NCBI RefSeq assembly: GCF_000963255.1
Contig: NZ_JYOV01000014.1
Location: 62,001 to 126,000, forward strand
Direction of reading: 5' to 3'
DNA: 64,000 nt
DNA from: Streptococcus infantis
GTDB lineage: Bacteria > Bacillota > Bacilli > Lactobacillales > Streptococcaceae
Of the stretch, positions 50,995 through 59,517 are shown piece by piece. Each line of letters starts with the position of its first letter. Within the stretch, counting starts at the first letter, position 1. The translations under genes and the position numbers were made by a program. The notes under the pieces are model-generated. The model saw only the letters and a list, made by a program, of their open reading frames with translations. It ran no database searches and was not told the origin of the DNA.

Positions 50995-51807
50995 TTAGTT
51001 CAATTTTTTAAGATACTTACGTATACCATAGCCGACACCGTGATCATCATTGCTACGCGTAACCTTATAAGCTAGCTCTTTGATGTCAGGAAATGCATTG
51101 TCCATGACGATAGGAAATCCCACCATTTCGAACATTGGGATGTCATTATGCCCATCACCAAAGGCAGCAGTCTGGCTCTTGTCAAGCCCCTCTTTTTTGA
51201 GAATATAGGCAATCCCTTTTGATTTTTTAGCAGTTTTGCTAGTAATTTCCAGATGATACTGACCAGATCGAAGAATGCTGACCTCACCTAAATCTAAAGA
51301 TTGTAAATATTTCTCCAAAGCTAATAGTTTGTCATTCTCTAGGGCAATCATCATAATCTTGAAAGTATTATCCTTGGCAGTAAGAAACTCAGCCTCGATT
51401 TGTAGTGTTGGTTTTTGGCGCGTGATTCTGTGTTCTAGACGAATTCCTTCATCTATTGTATCACAATACCAGTGCGTCATATCATAATAGCTGATACTAA
51501 TGTGTGGAAAATGCTTGCGCACTGCCTGTAAAATAGTCTGTGCTGTCTTTCTAGGAAGGATATCTGTATGAAGGGGTTTGACTTTCCCCTCCACAAGTTG
51601 ATAAATCAAACCGCCGTTAAAGGCAACTTGAGGTCCAGTCAACTGGAGTTCCTCTATAGCCTCTCGCATTTCCATGGGAGCTCGAGCAGAAACTAGAGTT
51701 AAAGGAATTTGGGCATCACGGATAGCCTTGCTATTCTCGCTAGAAACGCGGCCCTCAGAATTTAGAAGGGTGCCGTCCATATCTGAAAAAATACGTTTGA
51801 TGGTCAT
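50995..51807 (-). CDS. Cof-type HAD phosphatase
   Basis: A 270-residue HAD protein with FSDMDGTLLNSEGR (6-19), SARAP near 40, and AAFGDGHNDIPMFEMVG in motif IV. The residue after the second motif differs from the usual GR. Family members dephosphorylate sugar phosphates. It is first in an operon with a LacI-type repressor, hinting at a sugar-related substrate. Confidence 0.88.
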   Translation of the reverse strand: MTIKRIFSDMDGTLLNSEGRVSSENSKAIRDAQIPLTLVSARAPMEMREAIEELQLTGPQVAFNGGLIYQLVEGKVKPLHTDILPRKTAQTILQAVRKHFPHISISYYDMTHWYCDTIDEGIRLEHRITRQKPTLQIEAEFLTAKDNTFKIMMIALENDKLLALEKYLQSLDLGEVSILRSGQYHLEITSKTAKKSKGIAYILKKEGLDKSQTAAFGDGHNDIPMFEMVGFPIVMDNAFPDIKELAYKVTRSNDDHGVGYGIRKYLKKLN

Positions 51808-51884
51808 AATTTTGTCCTCTTTTCTTCTTTATCCGCTAGCGTGTGATAGGTCGGTTTAAATGCGCATTCCCAACCTTTGATACC

Positions 51885-51915
51885 ATTTTACATTCTGGAA
51901 CGCGTTCCATGTCAA
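51885..51915 (-). promoter_or_regulatory. HAD-lacI operon promoter
   Basis: Perfect -35 TTGACA (51915-51910) and TAAAAT (51890-51885) on the minus strand with a long 19-base spacer. The spacer contains the palindrome at 51896-51909. Confidence 0.55.
51896..51909. promoter_or_regulatory. LacI-type operator palindrome
   Basis: TGGAACGCGTTCCA is a perfect 14-base palindrome with central CG, the hallmark of LacI-family operators. It sits between -35 and -10 of the operon that encodes a LacI repressor. It differs from the cre consensus at several positions, so I favour the local repressor. Confidence 0.7.
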
Positions 51916-52133
51916 GAGGAAAATGAAATAAATTTTATTTTTTTTGTAGTCTTTGACAGAGTTGATGTTGAGGTGGTAAATAGTATATCTTCCATTAAGC
52001 AGCTTGTCCAAGCACAGTTTGTAAAAACTAATTCCTATCTGCTTGCAGTAGTCACTACTTTAAATTTTAGGTAAGCGAAAAAAATTACAAAGAGCTAATA
52101 AACAGACAAATAACAGAGATAACAGAGAACAAT

Positions 52134-52158
52134 AAAAAGAGGTTTCCCTCTTTTTATG
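52134..52158 (-). terminator. Terminator overlapping the end of the YhfC gene
   Basis: AAAAAGAGG and CCTCTTTTT pair around a four-base loop; the stem includes the last codons of the YhfC-type gene. Confidence 0.65.
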
Positions 52159-52909
52159 ATGATTTTTTCCAAAATGTAGATTTTGTCAGCCAGACAAAAG
52201 CCAGAAGTTCTACAAGAAGAATAACCTCCACTAGAAGTGGATTTGACAACCAACCAACTTGAGATAGGCTCGGAGCCAAATCAAATAGGGCGTGTAAACC
52301 ATAAGCAGCTACTAGGTAAATCCATTTCTTTTGGCGAACTGCTTGATAAACCCAGAAGGTCAAGCCGACTTGAAGAAGCAAGGCTAGGATTCTCTCTAGT
52401 CCCAAAAGGTAAATCTGCCATGCTGCTAGATTGTTAATCGTAGCAAGCGTGCTTTCAGGCAAGAGTTGCATGATGTTTGGATTTTGAGATTCTACGGCTG
52501 AAAAGAGGATGAAGAGATTGAGTAAACTTGCAATCCCGATATAGATCAACTCTAAACCACCATGCCCCAATCCATAAGCAAGAGCATCTGAATCTTCCAA
52601 AGTTCTTTTCTTCTCCAACCATTTAAAGAAAATAAGTCGAGCTGTTTCTTCAAACAAAGCAGCCATACAAATCCCGTAAATCACATAGAGAAGAGGATTT
52701 CCCGTCATGAGTGGAACTGTCCCATCCTTTTGTGGGTGGAGAACCAAGAGATGAACGATTTTTTCCAAGACTTGAGAAGAAGCAAAAAATGCAACTGCCC
52801 CAAGTCCCAAAACTGCAAAATTAATCTTATATTGCTTTCTTGCATACCAAACTGCTGCAATGAGGATGGCAAATAAAGCCAGCATCGTTATTATTACATG
52901 AATTTTCAT
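52154..52909 (-). CDS. YhfC-family intramembrane metalloprotease-like protein
   Basis: A 251-residue membrane protein with about seven hydrophobic segments. FEETARLIFF (about 85-94) and LGHGGLELIYIG (about 113-124) supply the EExxR and HxxxE-like pairs of YhfC and related CAAX/PrsW-type proteases. A protease role is inferred from family similarity. It starts 13 bases after the acetolactate decarboxylase stop and probably shares its transcript. Confidence 0.8.
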   Translation of the reverse strand: MKIHVIITMLALFAILIAAVWYARKQYKINFAVLGLGAVAFFASSQVLEKIVHLLVLHPQKDGTVPLMTGNPLLYVIYGICMAALFEETARLIFFKWLEKKRTLEDSDALAYGLGHGGLELIYIGIASLLNLFILFSAVESQNPNIMQLLPESTLATINNLAAWQIYLLGLERILALLLQVGLTFWVYQAVRQKKWIYLVAAYGLHALFDLAPSLSQVGWLSNPLLVEVILLVELLAFVWLTKSTFWKKSS

Positions 52910-52921
52910 ATTTGACTCCTT

Positions 52922-53650
52922 TTATTCTGCCTGTTCGATATCTTTTTTCATCTCGTCAACATTAAACTTAGCAAATAGATACTGACGGTCTTGAACAGGA
53001 AAACGTTGATCCAACTGGTCAACAGCTCCCACCTCTACAATCCCTTCCTTGATGACAAAGTCCATCACGTGGCCACCAAAGGTTAGATCATCTGAGATAA
53101 AGTGCAAATGATAACCAGCAACGCTAACTCCATGGAAAATTTCAGGTGTCCAAAAACCAACGATAGTTCCTGAGACATTGTCACAGCTATATTCAGGCTG
53201 ATGCGTCGCAACCTCAGCAAACTTCGTTTCAGTTGTTGATTTTGGAATCATACGAACATGCATATGCTTAAAATCACCATGAATCTTAATCGAACGAAAT
53301 AGATTTTCTCCATCATAATAGGACTCAATACGTTTTTCAAGTTCCTGATCAGTCATTTCAAAACGCTGGCGGAAAATAACTTCTGCCTGGTGGGGTACAA
53401 CTGCTGCATAGGGGATCAAAGCTTCTGGTGAAACTTCCACAATTTCAGGTTTCTCACCTGATCCCTTAGCCTGATAAGCTTTCCCATCTAAGACAATCAA
53501 TTCTCCATCGATAGAATCCAGGGTTCCTAGTCCTAAATTTCCATGTTCAAGCAATTCACCCACGGTCATGGTTCCACCGTAAAGTCCAGCCATCAAGGCT
53601 CCCAAAGTATTGTATTGGAATAATTTAACTGGTTCTTGCACCTTTATCAT
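52922..53650 (-). CDS. budA: Alpha-acetolactate decarboxylase
   Basis: A 242-residue zinc enzyme (also called AlsD) that turns acetolactate into acetoin, a pH-sparing overflow route and a brake on branched amino acid synthesis. The family start FQYNTLGALMAGLYGGTMTVGELLEHG, and the metal-binding GYHLHFISDDLTFGGHVMDF with three histidines, are intact. AGAGTGAGATG is a modest ribosome site for ATG 53650. Confidence 0.93.
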   Translation of the reverse strand: MIKVQEPVKLFQYNTLGALMAGLYGGTMTVGELLEHGNLGLGTLDSIDGELIVLDGKAYQAKGSGEKPEIVEVSPEALIPYAAVVPHQAEVIFRQRFEMTDQELEKRIESYYDGENLFRSIKIHGDFKHMHVRMIPKSTTETKFAEVATHQPEYSCDNVSGTIVGFWTPEIFHGVSVAGYHLHFISDDLTFGGHVMDFVIKEGIVEVGAVDQLDQRFPVQDRQYLFAKFNVDEMKKDIEQAE

Positions 53651-53726
53651 CTCACTCTTCTTTGAAAATTTTACTTACTAAGTATATCACATTTCTGATT
53701 AGAATTGAATGCTAGACTGCCTTTTA

Positions 53727-54057
53727 ATACTCAATGAAAATCAAAGAGCAAACTAGGAAACTAGCCGCAGGTTACTCAAAACACTGCTTTGAGATTGTGG
53801 ATAGAACTGACGAAGTCAGCTCAAAACACTGTTTTGAGGTTGTGGATAGAACTGACGAAGTTAGATCAAAGCACTGCTTTGAGGTTGTGGATAGAACTGA
53901 CGAAGTCAGCTCAAAGCACTGCTTTGAGGTTGTGGATAGAACTGACGAAGTCAGCTCAAAACACTGTTTTGAGGTTGTGGATAGAACTGACGAAGTCAGT
54001 AACCATACCTACGGCACGGCGACGTTGACGCGGTTTGAAGAGATTTTCGAAGAGTAT
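53727..54057 (-). repeat. BOX element 2 (A1-B5-C1, minus orientation)
   Basis: Along the plus strand: boxC (53727-53773), five 45-base boxB units starting at 53774, 53819, 53864, 53909 and 53954, and a 59-base boxA (53999-54057) with a close match to BOX-A1R (CTACGGCACGGCGACGTTGACG). Same orientation as element 1. Its boxA end stops five bases before the -35 of the MocR gene. Confidence 0.93.
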
Positions 54058-54061
54058 AACA

Positions 54062-54090
54062 TTGCCAAACTTCTAAAAAAAAGGTACAAT
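54062..54090 (+). promoter_or_regulatory. Promoter of MocR-type regulator
   Basis: TTGCCA, 17 bases, TACAAT, directly adjoining BOX element 2. Confidence 0.65.
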
Positions 54091-54115
54091 GTAACAAAAT
54101 CATGAGAGGTCTGGG

Positions 54116-55390
54116 ATGAAGCAAGAAAGCAAGTATGAACAAGTCGTTCACTATCTAAAAAATGAGATAGAATCAGGTAGATTTCCAACTGGAAATCGCC
54201 TACCATCTATCCGAAGACTCAGTCAAGATTTTCACTGTAGCAAAGACACCATACAGCGCGCACTCTTAGAACTCCGATACCAGAAATATATCTACTCCAA
54301 ACCTCAAAGTGGTTATTATGTATTGGAGCAACAAACCAGTCATGAAGATCTAATTATCTCAGTCAATGATGAACACGCAGCTGCCTATGATGATTTTCGT
54401 CTTTGTGTCAACGAAAGCTTGATTGGACGAGAAAATTATCTCTACAACTACTATGAACACCAAGAAGGCTTAGAAGAATTACGCCAGTCCGTTCAGACTT
54501 TGCTCTTTGATCAAGCCATTTATAGTAAGGCAGACCAGTTGGTCATGACGTCTGGAACCCAACAAGCACTGTTTATTCTTTCTCAGATTGATTTTCCAGG
54601 TCAAGCTCAGGAAATACTGGTCGAACAACCGACCTATCATCGAATGAACCAGCTGCTACTAGCTCAAAATCTTCCCTTTCAAACCATTGAACGTCGGGTG
54701 GATGGCATCGACCTGAAAGAACTTGAGGAGCATTTTAAAAGTGGAAAGATTAAGTTTTTCTATACCATTCCCCGTTTCCACTATCCTCTGGGGCATTCTT
54801 ATTCTGAAGAGGAAAAACTTGCTATCCTTGACTTAGCTGCAAAATATCAGATTTATATCGTTGAGGATGACTACCTGGGTGACTTGGATCCTAAAATGGG
54901 TCAAACCTTTCATTATTTGGACCAGCATGATTTGGTCATCTATATCAAGTCCTTTTCTACGAGTCTATTTCCTGCCCTTCGGATTACCGCCCTTCTTCTT
55001 CCAAACACTATCAAGGAAGCTTTTGTAACCTATAAAAACATTCTCGACTATGACAACAACCTTATCATGCAAAAGGCTCTATCACTCTATATTGATAGTC
55101 AACTCTTTGAAAAAAACAGACTAGCACGATTGGCACTGCAAGAAAAAAGTCAGGAGCACATCCAACAACTCTTACAAAGCTATCCTATTTCCCTACCAAG
55201 CTATCCACTTCATGATGGGCTTTTGCTTGATCTCAGGAACTATCCTAGCATCGCTAGTCTTAAACATAGTCCTCTAGAACTCGACTTCTTTGAATCTTCC
55301 TATCTAGCGAACTGCCCTTATCACTTTGCAAAAGTCCCCCTAGAAAATATTGAAGAAACATTAAGCTATTTAAAAACAGAGCTGGACTGA
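54116..55390 (+). CDS. MocR-type GntR/aminotransferase regulator
   Basis: A 424-residue fusion of a GntR winged HTH (IESGRFPTGNRLPSIRRLSQ... SKDTIQRALLEL, residues 17-58) and a fold-type I aminotransferase domain (about 100-424). VMTSGTQQALFIL and VEDDYLGDLD are PLP-site motifs and YIKSFSTSLFPALRI holds the likely PLP lysine. MocR proteins such as PdxR and GabR sense PLP or amino compounds. The target is not evident; neither neighbour is a vitamin B6 gene. Start follows GAGGTCTGGG. Confidence 0.88.
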   Translation: MKQESKYEQVVHYLKNEIESGRFPTGNRLPSIRRLSQDFHCSKDTIQRALLELRYQKYIYSKPQSGYYVLEQQTSHEDLIISVNDEHAAAYDDFRLCVNESLIGRENYLYNYYEHQEGLEELRQSVQTLLFDQAIYSKADQLVMTSGTQQALFILSQIDFPGQAQEILVEQPTYHRMNQLLLAQNLPFQTIERRVDGIDLKELEEHFKSGKIKFFYTIPRFHYPLGHSYSEEEKLAILDLAAKYQIYIVEDDYLGDLDPKMGQTFHYLDQHDLVIYIKSFSTSLFPALRITALLLPNTIKEAFVTYKNILDYDNNLIMQKALSLYIDSQLFEKNRLARLALQEKSQEHIQQLLQSYPISLPSYPLHDGLLLDLRNYPSIASLKHSPLELDFFESSYLANCPYHFAKVPLENIEETLSYLKTELD

Positions 55391-55404
55391 AATCCAACTC
55401 TGTT
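55375..55404. terminator. Bidirectional terminator
   Basis: AACAGAGCTGGA and TCCAACTCTGTT pair around a six-base loop; it overlaps the end of the MocR gene and faces the convergent lipoprotein gene. Confidence 0.75.
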
Positions 55405-55409
55405 ATTTT

Positions 55410-56225
55410 TTATTGTTCTACTTCTGTTAGCTTAGCAGCTTTTTCAAGATAAGTTTGGTAAGTTCCGTCATCTTTCAGTTTTTGGATGACCTTATCAACT
55501 ACTTCTTTCAAATCTGAGTTACCTTTTTTGATAGCTACGGCATTTGCTTCGCCTTCTTTCATAGTCAAGCTTACTGTAGCTACAGCCAAATCTGAGTTCT
55601 TAGCAGCATAGCTTAGTGCTACTGGCTCATCCATATGAACGGCATCTACTTTACTAGATTGAAGCTCGTTGACTGCTTCGCCCATGTTTGTCAAAGAAGT
55701 CAACTGTGCCTTTGGAAGTTGCTCTTTAACCATAGATTCAGGAACAGTCCCTTTCTGAGCTGCAATATTAGCACTTGCTAGAGAGTCCAAATCCTTGTAT
55801 TTTTCAAGATCTGACTTTCTGATAAGGAAGCTAATTTTATTTTCATAGTAAGGAATTGAGAAATCAAAGACTTCTTGTCTTTCTTCAGTTGCACTGATTC
55901 CCGCAATGGCCAAATCAGCCTTACCTGTCTGAAGACTAGTCAAGACATTATCAAAGCTCATGCTTGAAATTTCCAATTTCACTCCAAGTTCATCAGCGAT
56001 TGCTTGCGCCATGTCAATATCAGCACCTACGACTTGGTTCTTACCATCTACAAGGGATTGAAACTCAAAGGGAGCATAGTCTGGACTAGTTGCGACCACT
56101 AATTTCCCTTTTTGCTTGATGGCCTCCACTGCAGACTGTGAGCTTGAGCTAGACGATTGGCAAGCTACTAAAAAGAAGCTTGCAAGAAAACTACATAAGA
56201 CAAATATCCATTTTTTAAAATTCAT
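55410..56225 (-). CDS. Amino-acid ABC transporter substrate-binding lipoprotein
   Basis: A 271-residue family-3 binding protein. The signal peptide ends in the lipobox LVAC (Cys near 22) followed by a Ser-rich linker; then KLVVATSPDYAPFEFQ, DIDMAQAIADELGVKLE and the GKADLAIAGISATEERQEVFDFS motif of polar amino-acid binders. It is not next to its own permease or ATPase, so it must serve a transporter encoded elsewhere. Ligand unknown (arginine, cystine and others are possible). Confidence 0.88.
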   Translation of the reverse strand: MNFKKWIFVLCSFLASFFLVACQSSSSSSQSAVEAIKQKGKLVVATSPDYAPFEFQSLVDGKNQVVGADIDMAQAIADELGVKLEISSMSFDNVLTSLQTGKADLAIAGISATEERQEVFDFSIPYYENKISFLIRKSDLEKYKDLDSLASANIAAQKGTVPESMVKEQLPKAQLTSLTNMGEAVNELQSSKVDAVHMDEPVALSYAAKNSDLAVATVSLTMKEGEANAVAIKKGNSDLKEVVDKVIQKLKDDGTYQTYLEKAAKLTEVEQ

Positions 56226-56329
56226 AAATAAACAACCTCTCTGTTAATTTTGTATAATTATAACTCTATAAACTTTGTTTGTCAAGCATATTTTAAATTT
56301 TTATGAAAAATTTTCAATTTTTCTTTCAA

Positions 56330-56366
56330 AAAAGGAGCTTTTACTTACTAACAAGCTCCTTTTTTT
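56330..56366 (-). terminator. Terminator of pst-phoU operon
   Basis: On the minus strand AAAGGAGCTT pairs with AAGCTCCTTT, followed by TTT; it lies 17 bases beyond the phoU stop. Confidence 0.8.
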
Positions 56367-56382
56367 GCATAATTAATCAATC

Positions 56383-57036
56383 TTACAATTCAACAATCTT
56401 ACCTGTTTCAAAGTAAACAACCCATTCACAGATATTTTTTGCATAGTCACCAATGCGTTCCAAGTAAGAAATAACTTGGAAGTAATCACGACCTGTGACG
56501 ATGGCTTCAGGATGTTTCTTGATTTCTTCTGTAGCTAGGTCTCGAATGTTATCAAAGTAATGGTTGATATTTTCATCCATGGTTGCAACTTCATAGGCTT
56601 GATCTACGGAACCATTCAAATAAAGTTCTAAAGCGGCTTCAACAAAGTTTTTTACTTCACGACCCATTTTTTTGATTTCTTCTTCAACTGCAGGGATGCG
56701 TTGCTCACCCTTCATACGAATCGTTGCTTTTGCGATAGATACTGCATGGTCTCCCATACGTTCTAGGTCTGAAACAGCTTTTAAAACTGTCAAAACTGTT
56801 CGCAAGTCCTGTGAAACTGGCTGTTGTAGGGCAATCATTTCAAATGATTTCTTTTCAAGTTTCACTTCGTATTCGTTTACTTCTGCATCTTCCTCAATGA
56901 CTTCTTTAGCCATGTCACGGTCATGCGTTACAAAAGCACGTACGGTACGATTGATTTGGGAAAGAACTTCTTGTCCCATGGCATAAAACTGATTATGCAA
57001 TTTCTCTAAATCTTCTTCAAATTGAGATCGTAACAT
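56383..57036 (-). CDS. phoU: Phosphate transport regulator PhoU
   Basis: A 217-residue all-helical protein made of two PhoU repeats, each with an E/DxxxD metal-cluster motif (SDLERMGDHAVSIAK near 90 and SYLERIGDYAKNICEW near 190). PhoU links the Pst transporter to two-component signalling and limits phosphate uptake. It starts 11 bases after pstB and is last in the operon. Confidence 0.95.
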   Translation of the reverse strand: MLRSQFEEDLEKLHNQFYAMGQEVLSQINRTVRAFVTHDRDMAKEVIEEDAEVNEYEVKLEKKSFEMIALQQPVSQDLRTVLTVLKAVSDLERMGDHAVSIAKATIRMKGEQRIPAVEEEIKKMGREVKNFVEAALELYLNGSVDQAYEVATMDENINHYFDNIRDLATEEIKKHPEAIVTGRDYFQVISYLERIGDYAKNICEWVVYFETGKIVEL

Positions 57037-57047
57037 CTTCTCACTCC

Positions 57048-57806
57048 TTATCCAAATTTACCTGAAATGTAGTCCTCTGTCTCCTTATGTTGAGGATAGA
57101 GGAACATATCCTTGGTATCGTTAAATTCAATCAAATCTCCATTGAGGAAAAATCCTGTCTTATCAGAGATTCGAGATGCCTGCTGCATAGAACGAGTGAC
57201 CAAGAGCATGGTGTACTTGTCTTTTAGACCATACAAGGTTTCCTCAATCTTACCAGCAGAAATAGGGTCCAAGGCTGAAGTTGGTTCATCCAAAAGGATG
57301 ATTTTAGGACTAGTCGCCAATACACGTGCCACACAAACACGTTGCTGTTGCCCACCTGAAAGACCAATGGCAGAGTCATGCAAACGGTCCTTGACCTCAT
57401 CCCAGATTGAAGCACGTTGTAAAGCCTTCTCCACTGCTTCATCTAAGACCTGCTTATCCTTTTCTCCATTTATGCGAAGGCCATAAACGACATTTTCATA
57501 GATAGACATAGGAAAAGGATTGGGTTGTTGGAATACCATTCCAATTTCCTTACGCAATTCAACTGTATCGGTACGAGGGCTATAGATGTTGTGACCGTTA
57601 TAAACCACTGATCCAGTTGTCGTCACTTCAGGATTAAGGTCACCCATTCGGTTAATAGCCTTTAGAAGTGTTGATTTTCCAGATCCAGACGGACCGATAA
57701 GGGCTGTAATTTCCTTGGGTTGGAATGATAAGGAAACACTATTCAAGGCCTTCTTTTTATTGTAATAGACTGACAGGTCTGAAACCTGCAAAATCGGTTC
57801 TGTCAT
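57048..57806 (-). CDS. pstB: Phosphate ABC transporter ATP-binding protein (second copy)
   Basis: A 252-residue ATPase: Walker [10 protein letters not shown] (36-44), Q-loop [11 protein letters not shown], signature LSGGQQQR, Walker [14 protein letters not shown]. The switch region reads [10 protein letters not shown], with Arg in place of the usual His that is present in the first copy (VTHSMQQAAR), so ATP hydrolysis by this subunit may be altered. Follows the first pstB by 12 bases. Confidence 0.95.
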   Translation of the reverse strand: MTEPILQVSDLSVYYNKKKALNSVSLSFQPKEITALIGPSGSGKSTLLKAINRMGDLNPEVTTTGSVVYNGHNIYSPRTDTVELRKEIGMVFQQPNPFPMSIYENVVYGLRINGEKDKQVLDEAVEKALQRASIWDEVKDRLHDSAIGLSGGQQQRVCVARVLATSPKIILLDEPTSALDPISAGKIEETLYGLKDKYTMLLVTRSMQQASRISDKTGFFLNGDLIEFNDTKDMFLYPQHKETEDYISGKFG

Positions 57807-57818
57807 ACTGTTCCCTTT

Positions 57819-58622
57819 CTAACCAAAGTGTCCAGTTACATAGTCATTAGTAGACTGTAGCTTAGCATTTTGGAAAATATTAGCAGTCTTATCATACTCA
57901 ATCAAATCACCCAAGTAGAAAAATCCTGTGTAGTCACTAGCACGCGCAGCCTGTTGCATACTGTGGGTTACGATGATAATGGTAAAGTCCTTCTTCAACT
58001 CAAGCATGGTTTCCTCAAGTTGAGCTGTCGCAATCGGATCTAAGGCTGATGCAGGTTCATCCATCAAGAGAATATCCGGTTTAACAGAGATTGCACGAGC
58101 GATACAAAGTCGTTGCTGCTGACCACCTGATAGGGTCAAGGCCGACTTGTGAAGATCGTCTTTGACCTGATCCCAGAGGGCAGCCTGACGAAGTGATGTT
58201 TCTACAATTTCATCTAGGACTTTCTTGTCCTTGACCCCTGCACGTTCATGTGCAAAAGTAATATTACGATAGATTGATTTAGCAAATGGATTTGGACGTT
58301 GAAACACCATTCCGATATGTTTACGCATTTCATAAACATTGATCTCAGGACGGTTAACGTCAATACCTCGATAGAGGATTTGGCCTGTAACCTTGGCAAT
58401 ATCAATGGTATCATTCATACGGTTGAGACTGCGTAGATAGGTTGATTTCCCAGATCCCGACGGACCAATCAGGGCCGTGATTTTATTTTTTTCGAATTGC
58501 ATATCGACGCCCTTAATGGATTCATTTTTACCGTAGTAAACATGTAAATCCTTAGTAGAGAGGGCCACTTTTTCTTCTGGAAAGGTAATGATATGCTTTT
58601 CATCCCAATTATATTTTGACAT
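57819..58622 (-). CDS. pstB: Phosphate ABC transporter ATP-binding protein (first copy)
   Basis: A 267-residue ATPase with a longer N terminus than its neighbour (about 17 residues before KDLHVYYG). Walker [42 protein letters not shown] and the switch His in VTHSMQQAAR are intact. Two pstB genes in tandem are usual in streptococcal pst operons; a heterodimer is possible. Confidence 0.95.
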   Translation of the reverse strand: MSKYNWDEKHIITFPEEKVALSTKDLHVYYGKNESIKGVDMQFEKNKITALIGPSGSGKSTYLRSLNRMNDTIDIAKVTGQILYRGIDVNRPEINVYEMRKHIGMVFQRPNPFAKSIYRNITFAHERAGVKDKKVLDEIVETSLRQAALWDQVKDDLHKSALTLSGGQQQRLCIARAISVKPDILLMDEPASALDPIATAQLEETMLELKKDFTIIIVTHSMQQAARASDYTGFFYLGDLIEYDKTANIFQNAKLQSTNDYVTGHFG

Positions 58623-58632
58623 GGCTTCTCCT

Positions 58633-59517
58633 TTAGGCAGCGGTTAATTTCTTGTGTAAGTAGCTTCCGAGTTTGCGAGCTCCAAAGTTAAAGATTAAGA
58701 TAAAGATTAGGAGCACCGCAGCAGAACCTGCTGAAACAAGTGTTCCATCAGGAATAGTTCCTTCACTGTTGACTTTCCAGATATGAACAGCCAAGGTTTC
58801 TGCTTGACGGAAGATTGAGATTGGACTGGTTACACTGAGGACATTCCAGTTTGACCAGTCAAGAGCTGGTGCTGATTGTCCTGCAGTATAGATAAGAGCC
58901 GCAGCTTCACCAAAGATACGACCTGATGCAAGGACAACACCCGTAACAATACCAGGTAGGGCTTCGGGGATAACAACATGAAGAACTGTTTCCCAACGAG
59001 AAAGTCCAAGCGCTAAACCAGCTTCACGTTGCGTATGGTGAACGTGTTTCAAACTGTCTTCAACATTACGAGTCATTTGTGGAAGGTTAAAGACAGTTAA
59101 AGCCAAGGCACCAGAAATAATTGAAAATCCATATTCAAACTGAACTACAAAGATAAGGTAACCAAAGAGACCAACAACGACTGATGGTAGAGAAGACAAA
59201 ATCTCAATACAGGTACGAACGAAGTTGGTAACACGACCTTTTTTGGCATACTCAGCCAAGTAAATCCCAGCTCCCATTGACAAAGGCACAGAGATGAACA
59301 AGGTGATGACCAAAAGGAAGAAGGAATTATAAAGCTGAATTCCAATACCTCCACCTGCTTGGTAAGAAGATGATTTTCCAGTCAAGAAGGACCAAGAAAC
59401 ATGAGGTAAGCCTCGAACCAAGATATAGAGAATCAAGGAAGCAAGAATGGTCACAATGATTCCTGCGATGGTATAGAGGACAGCTGTTGCAAGTTTATCT
59501 AATTTCTTAGCGTGCAT
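58633..59517 (-). CDS. pstA: Phosphate ABC transporter permease PstA
   Basis: A 294-residue permease with six membrane segments. EAA loop EAGLALGLSRWETVLHVVIPEALPGI (around residue 165-190 in family form). It overlaps pstC by 11 bases. Pairs with PstC to form the phosphate channel. Confidence 0.95.
   Translation of the reverse strand: MHAKKLDKLATAVLYTIAGIIVTILASLILYILVRGLPHVSWSFLTGKSSSYQAGGGIGIQLYNSFFLLVITLFISVPLSMGAGIYLAEYAKKGRVTNFVRTCIEILSSLPSVVVGLFGYLIFVVQFEYGFSIISGALALTVFNLPQMTRNVEDSLKHVHHTQREAGLALGLSRWETVLHVVIPEALPGIVTGVVLASGRIFGEAAALIYTAGQSAPALDWSNWNVLSVTSPISIFRQAETLAVHIWKVNSEGTIPDGTLVSAGSAAVLLIFILIFNFGARKLGSYLHKKLTAA

Larger units (their letters stand above)
51808..52153. other. Gene-free gap upstream of HAD-lacI operon
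   Basis: Holds the HAD-lacI promoter and operator (51885-51915) and, near 52134, a terminator. The remaining AT-rich part (51920-52130) contains a short open frame (to 52074) that I regard as a remnant or chance. Confidence 0.55.

Noticed and set aside
51877..52074. 65-codon open frame between lacI operon and YhfC gene
   Set aside because: It begins inside the promoter and operator of the HAD gene, has no ribosome site and no recognisable family; possibly a gene remnant.
53774..53998. Regular 45-base repeats that look like a CRISPR array
   Set aside because: The units are contiguous with no unique spacers and match BOX boxB; no cas genes nearby.
53734..54105. Open frame with repeated SKHCFEVVDRTDEV units, and a second frame at 53789-54028
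   Set aside because: Same explanation: translation of boxB repeats of BOX element 2, extending into the MocR promoter.
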